The notes under the pieces: model-generated
Told to the model about the DNA's origin: nothing
The model's database searches: none
Seen by the model: only the letters and a program-made list of their open reading frames with translations
In this document: piece after piece, positions 1 through 8,336 of the stretch
How positions within the stretch are numbered: the first letter of the stretch is position 1
Layout of the letters: every line of letters begins with the position of its first letter
DNA from: Campylobacteraceae bacterium
Lineage (GTDB): Bacteria > Campylobacterota > Campylobacteria > Campylobacterales > UBA6016
Reading direction: 5' to 3'
Length of the DNA: 18,699 bases
Assembly: GCA_022758985.1 (NCBI GenBank)
Contig: JAEMQC010000064.1
Span: forward strand, 1 to 18,699
Position numbers and translations under genes: made by a program

Positions 1-1
1 A

Positions 2-319
2 GAAGAGATGAACGGCACTCTAATCTATGTTAGTACGCCTGTGATGCAGTTTAATGCGGCAACGGCGAAATGTTCACAGATACAAGAAGATGCGGACGTC
101 ATATATCTTGGAAAAGCTGCGGCAGAGATAAATGGAGTTGCGCAAGGCGACTATGTCACGGTAAAAGTAGACAACAATAGCGCAAGATATAAAGTCAAAC
201 TGGACGACAAAATATCGTCAAACATAGTAGTTGCGGGGGCGTACACGCCTAACAATCCTATGTTTGAAGCGCTTAGCATTGGATATAAGTTTAAACGCAC
301 CGAGATAATCAAGGGGTAG
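2..319 (+). CDS. nuoG: NADH-quinone oxidoreductase subunit G, C-terminal end (partial)
   Basis: The gene enters from the left edge already in frame (GAA GAG precede the first ATG at 8), so that ATG is internal and only the last 105 residues are visible. They resemble the small beta-barrel domain that closes molybdopterin-oxidoreductase-type proteins, with a segment on substrate or cofactor contact (YVTVKV) and a final acidic-basic stretch. NuoG is the large iron-sulfur subunit of the complex I peripheral arm. Identity rests mainly on position: the stop codon is 2 nt before nuoH, where nuoG lies in almost all nuo operons. None of the iron-sulfur binding residues lie in the visible part. The end of the gene (AAGGGG) also supplies the ribosome binding site of nuoH. 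Another molybdopterin-like subunit is possible but unlikely. Confidence 0.8.
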   Translation, partial: EEMNGTLIYVSTPVMQFNAATAKCSQIQEDADVIYLGKAAAEINGVAQGDYVTVKVDNNSARYKVKLDDKISSNIVVAGAYTPNNPMFEALSIGYKFKRTEIIKG

Positions 320-321
320 AG

Positions 322-1320
322 ATGGATAATACTGGAATACTTATAGTTGAAACACTAATAAAAATAATTGCGGTAGTAGCCGTGTTCTCGGCGTTGGCAG
401 GTTTTACGACGTATATCGAGAGAAAAGTTTTGGCATTCATGCAAAGAAGGCTTGGACCTATGCACGTCGGTCCATACGGTTTGCTTCAAATTTTGGCCGA
501 CGGTATAAAACTCTTTACAAAAGAGGATATCATTCCGCAAAATGCCATCAAGCCTATATTTATTATAGCGCCGGTAATTACAGCCGCAACCGCTTTTATA
601 GCGATGGCTGCGATTCCTTTCCTGCCAGAATTTGAGCTTTTTGGGCATACCGTTAGACCTATTATCTCCGATGTAAACATAGGCGTACTATTTGTTCTAT
701 CCGTTATGGCGACTGGTATGTATGGACCTCTATTTGCCGGTATGGCTTCTAGAAGCAAATGGGCGCTTCTGGGCGGCGCCAGAACGGTAATCCAAATGCT
801 AAGTTTTGAAGTAGTTTCCGGTTTTGCGCTTTTGGCTCCTCTAATGATGGTAGGTTCACTATCTCTTATCGATATCAACAACTACCAATCAGGCGGCGTT
901 TCAAGCTGGCTTATCTGGTACCAACCGATAGCTTTTGTACTATTTGCTATTGCGGGTTATGCTGAAACAAACAGGACTCCGTTCGACCTTTTGGAACACG
1001 AGGCGGAAGTTGTATCCGGTTATGCGACCGAGTATTCCGGTATGAGATGGGGTATGTTCTTCATCGGCGAATACGCCAATATGTTTACGATAGCGTTTTT
1101 GGTATCCATTATATTCTTCGGGGGATTCAACCCTATGTGGTTTATACCTGGCGGAGTTGCAGTAATACTAAAAGCGGCATTCTTTATATTCTTGTTCCTA
1201 TGGGCAAGAGCCGCATGGCCTCACGTAAGACCTGACCAGCTTATGTGGCTATGCTGGAAAGTACTTATGCCGCTTGCGGTAGTAAACATAGTCGTTACCG
1301 GCATTTTTATACTGATATAA
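322..1320 (+). CDS. nuoH: NADH-quinone oxidoreductase subunit H (membrane)
   Basis: The 332-residue hydrophobic protein is the membrane subunit that joins the peripheral arm of complex I to the membrane arm and forms much of the quinone chamber. Family hallmarks are visible: the segment YIERKVLAFMQRRLGPMHVG near residue 31 with the following GPYGLLQILADGIKLF, and the charged loop TNRTPFDLLEHEAEVVSGYA with EYSGMRWGMFFIGEYANM in the second half. About eight membrane spans are expected and the hydrophobic blocks fit. It starts 2 nt after the nuoG stop, so translation is probably coupled, with AAGGGG inside the end of nuoG as the ribosome binding site. NuoI follows after 12 nt. Length is normal for the family (about 320-340). 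Confidence 0.97.
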   Translation: MDNTGILIVETLIKIIAVVAVFSALAGFTTYIERKVLAFMQRRLGPMHVGPYGLLQILADGIKLFTKEDIIPQNAIKPIFIIAPVITAATAFIAMAAIPFLPEFELFGHTVRPIISDVNIGVLFVLSVMATGMYGPLFAGMASRSKWALLGGARTVIQMLSFEVVSGFALLAPLMMVGSLSLIDINNYQSGGVSSWLIWYQPIAFVLFAIAGYAETNRTPFDLLEHEAEVVSGYATEYSGMRWGMFFIGEYANMFTIAFLVSIIFFGGFNPMWFIPGGVAVILKAAFFIFLFLWARAAWPHVRPDQLMWLCWKVLMPLAVVNIVVTGIFILI

Positions 1321-1332
1321 GGGATAGGTTTT

Positions 1333-1911
1333 ATGGGATATAAAATAATTGATATAGAAAAATACCCTACAAAACCCCTTGCCAAATTTGCAAGGGTAGT
1401 GAAACGCTCTATTAGAATGGAGCTTTTCGTAGGTCTTTGGATTGTTCTCAAAGAGATGATCAAATTTGACATCCATACGGTTCAATACCCAAAAGAAAAA
1501 CTACCTATCGGGCCTAGATATAGAGCCGTGCACGAGCTTCTTAGACTTCTAGAGAGCGGAAACGAAAGATGTATAGGATGCGGACTTTGTGAAAAGATCT
1601 GTATCTCAAAATGCATCAGAATGGATACGTTTCAAGACGAGAACGGCAGAAAAGCAGTCAGCGAATACACGATAAATCTCGGCAGATGTATTTTCTGCGG
1701 CTACTGCGCCGAAGTCTGCCCTGAGCTAGCAATCGTACACGGTCCTAGATATGAAAATGCATCCCAGCAGAGAGCGCACTTCGTACTAAAAGACGACATG
1801 CTAACTCCAATAGATTTTCTAAAAGCCGGAAAACAAAAAGAGTTTGAAGGTTTCGGCGCGATTAGCAAAGATGCCGACAGCAATATCAAACAAACGCCGT
1901 TAGCGTACTAA
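1333..1911 (+). CDS. nuoI: NADH-quinone oxidoreductase subunit I (two 4Fe-4S clusters)
   Basis: The 192-residue protein is the ferredoxin-like subunit that carries two 4Fe-4S clusters (N6a and N6b) towards the terminal cluster N2 next to the quinone site. Two cysteine motifs are visible: C80, C83, C86 and C90, then C119, C122, C125 and C129 followed by P130. In the usual ferredoxin pattern the first motif also ends in Cys-Pro; here residue 91 is isoleucine and an extra Cys94 follows, which I believe is common in Campylobacterota. The N-terminal hydrophobic and amphipathic segment (about 20-45) anchors it to NuoH. The ribosome binding site is GGGATAGG 12 nt before the start. The C-terminus is somewhat longer than the E. 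coli protein and has no recognised motif. Confidence 0.97.
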   Translation: MGYKIIDIEKYPTKPLAKFARVVKRSIRMELFVGLWIVLKEMIKFDIHTVQYPKEKLPIGPRYRAVHELLRLLESGNERCIGCGLCEKICISKCIRMDTFQDENGRKAVSEYTINLGRCIFCGYCAEVCPELAIVHGPRYENASQQRAHFVLKDDMLTPIDFLKAGKQKEFEGFGAISKDADSNIKQTPLAY

Positions 1912-1922
1912 AAAGGATAGAT

Positions 1923-2510
1923 ATGTTTGAGCAGATAGCTTTTTACACATTCGCTGGTCTGACAGCGGCAATGTTTTTAATAACGGTTACGACGAAAAAC
2001 ATCCTATATGCGATGAGCGCACTTGCGGCGGGTATGATTTTTATATCCGGCTTTTTCTTTATTTTAAATGCTGATTTTCTGGGTGTAGTTCAAATAGTAG
2101 TATATGCGGGTGCCGTAATGGCTCTATACGCCTTCGGAATGATGTTCTTCGATAGCGCCAAAGAGGTAAAAGAAAATATAAAAAATCCTAAAAAAGTTTT
2201 TATATTTTCGGCTATGGCGGCGGTTCTAATCGTTCTAATGGTTAGCGCCCCGGTAATGCTCGGCAAACCTGACGCATCCATGCAGCTTGTAGAGAATATG
2301 CAAAATCCAGGGGCGGTCGGCGTGATACTATTTACGAAATATCTGATTCCTTTCGAGCTTGCCTCTTTGATGCTGCTAATCGCAATGATAGCAGGCATAG
2401 TACTTGCGGGCAAAAAAATGGATCTAAGCCTTACCACGGAAGACGAAAACGCAAACATGGAAATGTTTAAAGAGTTTAGGCTAAGCAGCAAATCTGGAGA
2501 GCACAAATGA
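1923..2510 (+). CDS. nuoJ: NADH-quinone oxidoreductase subunit J (membrane)
   Basis: The 195-residue membrane protein is a core subunit of the complex I membrane arm between NuoH and NuoK. The sequence shows an N-terminal span (about 3-25), a second and third span covering GMIFISGFFFIL and the conserved FLGVVQIVVYAGAVMALYAF block (about 53-72), then two more spans near 93-112 and 140-160. The VVQIVVYAGAVMALYAF block is the family signature and contains the pi-bulge helix tied to proton pumping. The C-terminal 25 residues are polar and likely cytoplasmic. AAAGGAT precedes the start. The stop codon overlaps the start of nuoK (ATGA), which indicates translational coupling. Confidence 0.95.
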   Translation: MFEQIAFYTFAGLTAAMFLITVTTKNILYAMSALAAGMIFISGFFFILNADFLGVVQIVVYAGAVMALYAFGMMFFDSAKEVKENIKNPKKVFIFSAMAAVLIVLMVSAPVMLGKPDASMQLVENMQNPGAVGVILFTKYLIPFELASLMLLIAMIAGIVLAGKKMDLSLTTEDENANMEMFKEFRLSSKSGEHK

Positions 2511-2809
2511 TAACCCTAAACCAATATCTAATTTTGGCAGCGCTACTGTTTTGTATCGGCCTATTCGGCGTCATCAGAAGAAAAAACCTGCTAATGCTGT
2601 TTTTTGCGACAGAGATCATGCTAAACGCAGTCAACATAGCGCTTGCGGCCATTAGCTATTTTACAAAAGATTTGACCGGACAAGTGTTCGCATTCTTCAT
2701 CATAGCGATTGCGGCCAGCGAAGTCGCTGTTGGACTCGGCTTTTTGATACTTATGTATAAAAGAATGGGCTCCGTCGATCTTGACAATCTACAGATTATG
2801 AAAGGGTAA
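2507..2809 (+). CDS. nuoK: NADH-quinone oxidoreductase subunit K (membrane)
   Basis: This is the 100-residue, three-span subunit of the complex I membrane arm, the bacterial counterpart of mitochondrial ND4L. Its length equals that of the E. coli protein. The two buried glutamates of the proton path are at the same positions as in E. coli: Glu36 in FFATEIMLNAVN and Glu72 in AAASEVAVGLGF. The segment between helices 1 and 2 (GVIRRKN) carries the usual cluster of basic residues. It overlaps nuoJ by 4 nt and is followed 7 nt later by nuoL. Confidence 0.97.
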   Translation: MITLNQYLILAALLFCIGLFGVIRRKNLLMLFFATEIMLNAVNIALAAISYFTKDLTGQVFAFFIIAIAASEVAVGLGFLILMYKRMGSVDLDNLQIMKG

Positions 2810-2816
2810 GGCAAAA

Positions 2817-4679
2817 ATGGAAAAACTGCTTTATTTAACGCTTTTTGCTCCGCTTGTCGGCTCTATTTTTGCCGGTATTTTAGGCGGATACAAAAAGAAT
2901 ATATTAGCCGCTATCGTGCCGAGCGCACTTTTGTTCGCCGGTACTATAGCCGCTCTTATACAGCTTGGAGCGGTAGTTGACGGGCAAGTGATTAGCGCAA
3001 CGCTATTTGAATGGATAGCTTCTGGCAACTTTAGGGTTGATTTTGGCTTTACGGTAGACCAAATATCGGTTGTAATGATGTGTGTCGTTACGATAGTTTC
3101 TACACTTGTTCATATCTATTCTATCGGCTATATGAGTCACGATGAGGGCTTTAATAGATTCTTTAGCTACCTATCCCTATTCGTCTTCTCAATGCTAGTA
3201 CTCGTAATGAGCGACAACTTCCTCGGTCTTTTCATCGGATGGGAAGGGGTCGGTCTTTGTTCTTGGCTACTTATCGGTTTTTGGTACAAAAAACCTTTTG
3301 CAACATGGGCGGCGAACGAAGCGTTTATTATGAACAGGGTTGCAGATCTTGGGATGCTTGTGGGTCTATTTATCCTCTTCTGGCAAACCGGAAGCCTCAA
3401 ATATAGCGAAGTATTTGCGGCGGTTAAAGGCATAGACCATACGGTTCTATCTATCGCTGCCGTTTTCTTGTTTATCGGCGCAATGGGTAAATCCGCACAG
3501 TTCCCGTTCCATACATGGCTTGCCGATGCGATGGAAGGTCCTACGCCAGTTTCGGCTCTAATCCACGCCGCTACGATGGTTACGGCGGGTGTATACTTGA
3601 TGGTAAGAAGCCATGAGCTATTTGCGCTCACACCTGAAGTTAGTTTCTTTGTGGCTTGCCTAGGCAGTTTCGTTGCAGCCTTTGCGGCAACAATGGGTCT
3701 TGTCAACCGCGACCTAAAAAGAATCATCGCATACTCAACTCTTTCGCAGCTTGGTTATATGTTTGTTGCGGCCGGTCTTGGAGCATACTGGGTTGCGCTT
3801 TTCCACCTTATGACGCACGCATTCTTCAAGGCTCTTCTATTCCTTGGCGCCGGTAACGTAATGCACGCGATGCACGACGAACTTGACATCAAAAAAATGG
3901 GTGGACTATACAAACCAATGAGAGGGACAGCTATTATGATGATACTTGCCTCCGTTGCTCTTGCGGGTATCTATCCATTTGCGGGCTTTTTCTCAAAAGA
4001 TAAAATCCTAGAAGTCGCATTCGGCACACACCACTATATACTGTGGGCTACACTACTTATCACGGCAGTACTGACCGCATTTTATAGCTTTAGGCTTATC
4101 ATGCTCGTATTCTTCGGAAAAGAGAACTATAAAGAGCACTTCCCTAGCCTTCATCCGCATGAGGCTTACTGGTATATGCTTGCCGCAATGGCGCCGCTTG
4201 CGATACTAGCGGTAATAGCCGGTTTCTTTGAGCACTCTTTGACGACTTTGCTTGAAAAGATAATGCCGATTTTGCATCCGCATATGTCGACGGATACGGT
4301 TATGGCGCTTATCGCCGTTACTACGGTAGCCGTTGTGTGCTCTATTGCGTTTACGGTTTATAAATACAACAAAGGCGGCTTTAGTAAAGAGCTTGAAAAT
4401 AGCTTTTTTTACAAACTATTCTATAACCAATACTACATTCCGGAGTTCTATAACAAGTTTTTAGTAGCGCCTTATACGAAACTTTCGGAATTCGCATGGA
4501 AAAAAATAGACTTAAAAATAATCGACTTCGTAGTTGATACTATCGCCCTTGTTATCTATAAAAGCGGCGAGAGATCAAGGCATATTCAAAGCGGTAACCT
4601 CTCCTCGATGCTTAGATGGATGGTTTTCGGGCTTTTAATTCTAATAATTTTTGCGGCTCTTTATAGCCCGATTAAGTAA
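2817..4679 (+). CDS. nuoL: NADH-quinone oxidoreductase subunit L (antiporter-like)
   Basis: The 620-residue polytopic protein is the distal antiporter-like, proton-pumping subunit of complex I. The central proton path residues can be located: Glu143 in GWEGVGLCSWLLIGFWY, Lys225 in GAMGKSAQFPFHTWL, and His250 in TPVSALIHAATMVTAG. A long C-terminal extension follows the 14-helix core: a charged lateral region (about 510-580) and a last hydrophobic helix at about 597-616, as expected for the lateral helix that clamps the membrane arm. Length agrees with E. coli (613). AAGGC lies before the start and nuoM follows after 9 nt. No residue expected in the core is missing. Confidence 0.98.
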   Translation: MEKLLYLTLFAPLVGSIFAGILGGYKKNILAAIVPSALLFAGTIAALIQLGAVVDGQVISATLFEWIASGNFRVDFGFTVDQISVVMMCVVTIVSTLVHIYSIGYMSHDEGFNRFFSYLSLFVFSMLVLVMSDNFLGLFIGWEGVGLCSWLLIGFWYKKPFATWAANEAFIMNRVADLGMLVGLFILFWQTGSLKYSEVFAAVKGIDHTVLSIAAVFLFIGAMGKSAQFPFHTWLADAMEGPTPVSALIHAATMVTAGVYLMVRSHELFALTPEVSFFVACLGSFVAAFAATMGLVNRDLKRIIAYSTLSQLGYMFVAAGLGAYWVALFHLMTHAFFKALLFLGAGNVMHAMHDELDIKKMGGLYKPMRGTAIMMILASVALAGIYPFAGFFSKDKILEVAFGTHHYILWATLLITAVLTAFYSFRLIMLVFFGKENYKEHFPSLHPHEAYWYMLAAMAPLAILAVIAGFFEHSLTTLLEKIMPILHPHMSTDTVMALIAVTTVAVVCSIAFTVYKYNKGGFSKELENSFFYKLFYNQYYIPEFYNKFLVAPYTKLSEFAWKKIDLKIIDFVVDTIALVIYKSGERSRHIQSGNLSSMLRWMVFGLLILIIFAALYSPIK

Positions 4680-4688
4680 GGAGAGCAG

Positions 4689-6218
4689 ATGGAACATATT
4701 TTATCGCTACTGCTACTGTTTCCGGCCCTGGCTGCAGTAGTAGCGGCATTTGTATCAAAAGAGAACATTAGAACGTACGGTATAGCCGTAACAGGTCTAG
4801 AGTTTTTGATGACGATTCCGGTTCTGCTCGGTTTCGATCCCAAAAACCCTGGGTTTCAGTTTACACAAAAGCTGCCGTTAATTCCTGATTACGGTATTTT
4901 TTACTATGTCGGTATAGACGGTTTCTCCGTCTATCTATTGGCTCTTTCTACTTTCATTTCGTTTATAGCGATTGTAGCCCTAGAAGAGATTAAAAATATA
5001 AAAAACCTAATTATCACGCTACTCTTTATGGAAGTAACGATGGTAGGTTTCTTTATAGCTCTTGACGCCATAGTGTTCTATGTGTTTTTCGAACTGTCGC
5101 TTGTCCCTATGCTATACATCATCGGTTCTTGGGGCTCGAACAAAAGAGTTTATGCAGCGGTTAAGTTCTTCCTATATACGTTTACGGGATCACTTATTAT
5201 GCTCCTTGGCGTTATCTATCTCGGATATGCGTTCCACGAGGCTACCGGCGTATGGAGCTTTGCGCTTCCAAACTGGCATCTGCTAATTTTGCCGTTCGAC
5301 GTACAGGTATGGGTATTCCTTGCGTTCTTTGCCGGGCTTGCGGTCAAAGTTCCTATGTTTCCGTTTCACACATGGCTTCCGTATGCACACGGACAAGCGC
5401 CGACGGTTGGTTCGGTCATCCTTGCGGCCGTACTTCTTAAAATGGGTACTTACGGCTTCTTGCGACTTAACTTCCCGATTATGCCTGACGCTACGCTTTA
5501 TTTCGTGATGCCGGTAGCGATACTCTCTCTTATCATGATCGTTTATACGGCTATGATAGCATTCGCCCAAAGCGATATGAAACAGGTTATCGCATATAGC
5601 TCAGTTTCGCATATGGGTGTTATTATGCTCGGTATGTTTGCTCTAAATGTCGAAGGTATAGCCGGTTCCGTGTTTTTGATGATAAGCCACGGTATCGTAT
5701 CGGGCGCACTGTTCATGCTTGTGGGCGTAATTTATGAGAGACTTCATACAAAAGAGATGAGCGAGTTTGGCGGTATTACGAGCGTAATGCCAAAGTACGG
5801 CGTGATATTCGGTATCGTACTGATGGGCTCCGTAGGTCTACCGCTTACGATCGGATTCGTCGGCGAATTCCTATCGCTTCTAGGCTTCTTCAAAGTATCG
5901 CCATTTATGACGCTAATAGCCGGAACTACGATAATTTTGGGTGCGATATATATGCTAAACGTCTTTAGAAAATCGTTCTTCGGGCAAGTAACGAATAGCA
6001 AAATAATAGGACTAAAAGACCTAACAAGAAGAGAAGTTGCAGCTCTTGTACCACTAACGCTTCTGGTAATAATTCTAGGTGTTTACCCAAAACCTATTTT
6101 GGAACCGGCAGAATCTAGCGCCAAAAAGCTAGTAGAGCTGATGTTCAAAAAATCGCAAAGCTTTGAAGCAAAACTAAGCATATTGGATTACAACTCTATC
6201 GCAGGAGGCGCAAAGTGA
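4689..6218 (+). CDS. nuoM: NADH-quinone oxidoreductase subunit M (antiporter-like)
   Basis: The 509-residue protein with about 14 membrane spans is the middle antiporter-like pumping subunit of complex I. Key charged residues are present: Glu135 in FFELSLVPMLYIIG (equivalent to E. coli Glu144), Lys220 in GLAVKVPMFPFHTWLP, and Lys251 in VLLKMGTYGFLR (equivalent to Lys265). The sequence PFHTWLPYAHGQAPTVGSV is the family signature between the two lysine helices. A strong ribosome binding site AAGGAGAG sits directly after the nuoL stop. The 3' end overlaps nuoN by 4 nt (GTGA), and the AGGAGG that serves nuoN lies inside the last codons. Length matches the family. Confidence 0.98.
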   Translation: MEHILSLLLLFPALAAVVAAFVSKENIRTYGIAVTGLEFLMTIPVLLGFDPKNPGFQFTQKLPLIPDYGIFYYVGIDGFSVYLLALSTFISFIAIVALEEIKNIKNLIITLLFMEVTMVGFFIALDAIVFYVFFELSLVPMLYIIGSWGSNKRVYAAVKFFLYTFTGSLIMLLGVIYLGYAFHEATGVWSFALPNWHLLILPFDVQVWVFLAFFAGLAVKVPMFPFHTWLPYAHGQAPTVGSVILAAVLLKMGTYGFLRLNFPIMPDATLYFVMPVAILSLIMIVYTAMIAFAQSDMKQVIAYSSVSHMGVIMLGMFALNVEGIAGSVFLMISHGIVSGALFMLVGVIYERLHTKEMSEFGGITSVMPKYGVIFGIVLMGSVGLPLTIGFVGEFLSLLGFFKVSPFMTLIAGTTIILGAIYMLNVFRKSFFGQVTNSKIIGLKDLTRREVAALVPLTLLVIILGVYPKPILEPAESSAKKLVELMFKKSQSFEAKLSILDYNSIAGGAK

Positions 6219-7696
6219 CGCCTATTTCTATAAATTTTGCAGATCTAAATCTGCCTACGCTCTATCCGGTATTTATAACTACTGTCGGAGCGTTACTTAT
6301 TCTTATTTTTGATCTTTTGAAAAAACCTTCAAAACTGTTCAATTCGATGTTTTCGGTCGGCGTTGTAATCGCAGCTCTTTATACCCTTTTGAACACAGGG
6401 CTAAACCAGGTCGGATTCTTCGGCCTTGTAACAATAGACGGTATAGCGATAATAAGCCAAGCGATAATACTTCTCGCATCCGCTCTTTTCTTGCCTTTGT
6501 CGCTGACGTCACAAAGATTTCACGAGTTTGAATACTCCGAGTTCTTTGCTCTTTTCTTATTCATGGTTACCGGTTTTCAGGTGATGGTTTCCACCGACAA
6601 CATCATACTTATGTTTATAGGTCTAGAGGCTGCCTCTTTGGCGCTTTACACGATAATAGCGATGCACAACAGAGATAGATCTATCGAAGCAGCAATCAAA
6701 TACTTTACGATGGGCTCTCTTGCTGCAGGCTTCTTTGCATTCGGCGGAGCGCTATTCTATCTTGCCACTGGAAGCGTTGAGCTTGAAAAATCGTTCTTTG
6801 CCCTTGAACATTTAGGTACGCATAATTTTGAGATGCTTCTAATCTCTTTGGCGTTCCTTGTTGCGGCAATCGGATTTAAACTTTCGATGGTTCCTCTCCA
6901 TACTTGGACGCCGGATGTTTACGAAGGCGCTAGTGCACCGCTTGCAGGGTATATGTCTATAGTCCCAAAAATTGCCGGCTTCGTAATAGCGATTAGAATA
7001 TTCGAATTTTTGGTCGCTTCTGACGTAGAGTGGATTAAAACAATGCTTTGGATTGCGGCTGTTGCGACGATGACAGTGGGTAACATCCTGGCTCTAGTAC
7101 AAGAGTCGGTAAAAAGGATGCTTGCGTTTAGCTCTATAAGCCACGCCGGTTTTGGTATGGTTGCTATACTGGTAGCCACAAACGAAGCAAATACCGCCTT
7201 GTTCATGTATTGGACGCTATTTATGTTTGCAAACCTAGGCGCCTTTACCATGTTATGGATTTCTAGACACAAAAGCAAGATTTTCCACAATAGATTCGAC
7301 CACCCGTATACGAAATTCAGCGGTATGGTATATATAGCCCCAATCCCGGCGGTAATAATGGGTATATTTATGCTAAGCCTTGCGGGAGTTCCTCCGTTTG
7401 CGCTATTTTGGGGTAAGTTCTACCTTATAGCAGCGACAATGTCTGCCGGCTACATAGGCCTTGCCTTAATAATGGTACTAAACAGTGCAATAGCCGTCTA
7501 CTACTACATAAAGCTGATAGTGTATATGTTCCTAAGAGAGCCTTCCTATACAAATAGGACTATCTATATGCACAATGCGACGCTGCCGTTTAAATTTATA
7601 CTGGCGATTGCCGCTTTTGTATCCGTATTCTCCATATTCGTTATCAACGATATACTTACAGGCTACAGCTCCATTCTCAAAGCTTCCGGATTTTAA
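6215..7696 (+). CDS. nuoN: NADH-quinone oxidoreductase subunit N (antiporter-like)
   Basis: The 493-residue polytopic protein is the innermost antiporter-like subunit of complex I, next to NuoK. Glu138 in GLEAASLALYTIIAMHNRD, Lys222 in GFKLSMVPLHTWTPDVYEGA and Lys252 after YMSIVP mark the proton path. It begins with GTG at 6215, overlapping the nuoM stop. A perfect AGGAGG at 6203-6208 with a 6-nt spacer supports this start, and no better ATG is nearby. It is the last nuo gene; the following 80 nt hold a hairpin with a T-tract and then the hpf promoter, so the operon probably ends here. Confidence 0.97.
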   Translation: MTPISINFADLNLPTLYPVFITTVGALLILIFDLLKKPSKLFNSMFSVGVVIAALYTLLNTGLNQVGFFGLVTIDGIAIISQAIILLASALFLPLSLTSQRFHEFEYSEFFALFLFMVTGFQVMVSTDNIILMFIGLEAASLALYTIIAMHNRDRSIEAAIKYFTMGSLAAGFFAFGGALFYLATGSVELEKSFFALEHLGTHNFEMLLISLAFLVAAIGFKLSMVPLHTWTPDVYEGASAPLAGYMSIVPKIAGFVIAIRIFEFLVASDVEWIKTMLWIAAVATMTVGNILALVQESVKRMLAFSSISHAGFGMVAILVATNEANTALFMYWTLFMFANLGAFTMLWISRHKSKIFHNRFDHPYTKFSGMVYIAPIPAVIMGIFMLSLAGVPPFALFWGKFYLIAATMSAGYIGLALIMVLNSAIAVYYYIKLIVYMFLREPSYTNRTIYMHNATLPFKFILAIAAFVSVFSIFVINDILTGYSSILKASGF

Positions 7697-7700
7697 TTCC

Positions 7701-7720
7701 GGGGCCTTGCCTCTTTTTTT
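7701..7720 (+). terminator. Likely intrinsic terminator of the nuo operon
   Basis: Just after the nuoN stop, GGGGC (7701-7705) can pair with GCCTC (7709-7713) over a CTT loop, with one G-T wobble, and is followed by seven T (7714-7720). The stem is short, so termination may be partial. A competing hairpin, CCGGA (7686-7690) with TCCGG (7698-7702), overlaps its 5' side. Confidence 0.5.
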
Positions 7721-7744
7721 AAATCTTTTTTAACTTATCGCCGA

Positions 7745-7776
7745 TACAATATCTGTACTTTTGTATCTAGAGGAGG
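7745..7776 (+). promoter_or_regulatory. Putative hpf promoter and ribosome binding site
   Basis: A -10-like TACAAT at 7745-7750 follows a T-rich stretch, which is the usual sigma-70 promoter pattern in Campylobacterota, where the -35 box is weak. A perfect AGGAGG at 7771-7776 with a 5-nt spacer fixes the hpf start at the ATG at 7782 and argues against the in-frame TTG at 7761, which lies upstream of the ribosome binding site. Confidence 0.4.
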
Positions 7777-7781
7777 ACCAG

Positions 7782-8303
7782 ATGAATCTAAGTATCGTAG
7801 CCAAACAATTAGAGCTTACAGACCCTATCAAAGAATACATACAAGAGAAGGTTAGCTCATTCGAAAAATTCCATTTAGATGTCATCGCGGTCAAGGCAAT
7901 AGTCTCGAGCGCCGACAAAAACGGTAAAAAAGGCTTTAGTATAGAGTTTATAATACAGCTCGCAGGCAAAGACACCGTAGTTATAAAACAGATGGATAAA
8001 GATCTATATGCAGCGATAGACCTAGCCGAAGAGAGGGCAAAAAAAGTCCTTAGGCGCCATCACGACAAAGTCTCTAGTCATAAAGCAACATCCAAAATGT
8101 CCATTCCGCTCGTAGCGCTGGAAGAAGAGTCCGAAGAAGACGAAATAGTACCGGCGGAGCTAGATATCGACAAACCGGTCGAGATAGACGAGGCACTTGA
8201 GACTTTCAAACAAAAAGGGTGTATGTTTATGATTTTTGAGGATAAGTCTAAAAAAACAAGGGTTATGTATAGAAGAAAAGATGGGAAAGTGGGGCTATAT
8301 TAA
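7782..8303 (+). CDS. hpf: Ribosome hibernation promoting factor, long form
   Basis: The 173-residue protein has two parts. Residues 1-100 form the HPF/RaiA (sigma-54 modulation) fold, which binds in the 30S decoding region; it shows the typical start MNLSIVAKQLELTDPIKEYI and the helix AIDLAEERAKKVLRRHHDK. An acidic linker (about 112-130, EEESEEDE) leads to a C-terminal module of about 40 residues that ends in the family's hallmark YRRKDGKVGLY. That C-terminal module dimerises in long HPF proteins and joins two 70S ribosomes into inactive 100S particles in stationary phase or starvation. Short HPF lacks it, so this is the long type. The gene stands alone between the nuo terminator and a convergent hisD, with its own apparent promoter. 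Confidence 0.93.
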   Translation: MNLSIVAKQLELTDPIKEYIQEKVSSFEKFHLDVIAVKAIVSSADKNGKKGFSIEFIIQLAGKDTVVIKQMDKDLYAAIDLAEERAKKVLRRHHDKVSSHKATSKMSIPLVALEEESEEDEIVPAELDIDKPVEIDEALETFKQKGCMFMIFEDKSKKTRVMYRRKDGKVGLY

Positions 8304-8305
8304 AT

Positions 8306-8336
8306 AGTAAATGCGAAGTTTTACTTCGCATTTACT
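8306..8336. terminator. Convergent hairpin between hpf and hisD
   Basis: A perfect 13-bp inverted repeat, AGTAAATGCGAAG (8306-8318) and CTTCGCATTTACT (8324-8336), with a 5-nt loop, sits between the convergent stop codons of hpf (8301-8303) and hisD (8321-8323). It starts 2 nt after the hpf stop and its right arm covers the last four sense codons of hisD. No long T-run follows on either strand, so it may end transcripts inefficiently or protect the 3' ends from exonucleases. Confidence 0.65.

Noticed and set aside
2090..2506. 138-codon open frame on the minus strand inside nuoJ
   Set aside because: It lies wholly opposite nuoJ, has no recognisable domain and no promoter or ribosome binding site.
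3167..3727. 186-codon open frame on the minus strand inside nuoL
   Set aside because: It is antisense to a strongly conserved membrane protein, has no ribosome binding site and shows low-complexity composition typical of a codon shadow.
7761..7781. TTG start 21 nt upstream of the hpf ATG
   Set aside because: The perfect AGGAGG at 7771-7776 would lie inside the coding region, and HPF homologues begin with the motif at the ATG at 7782.
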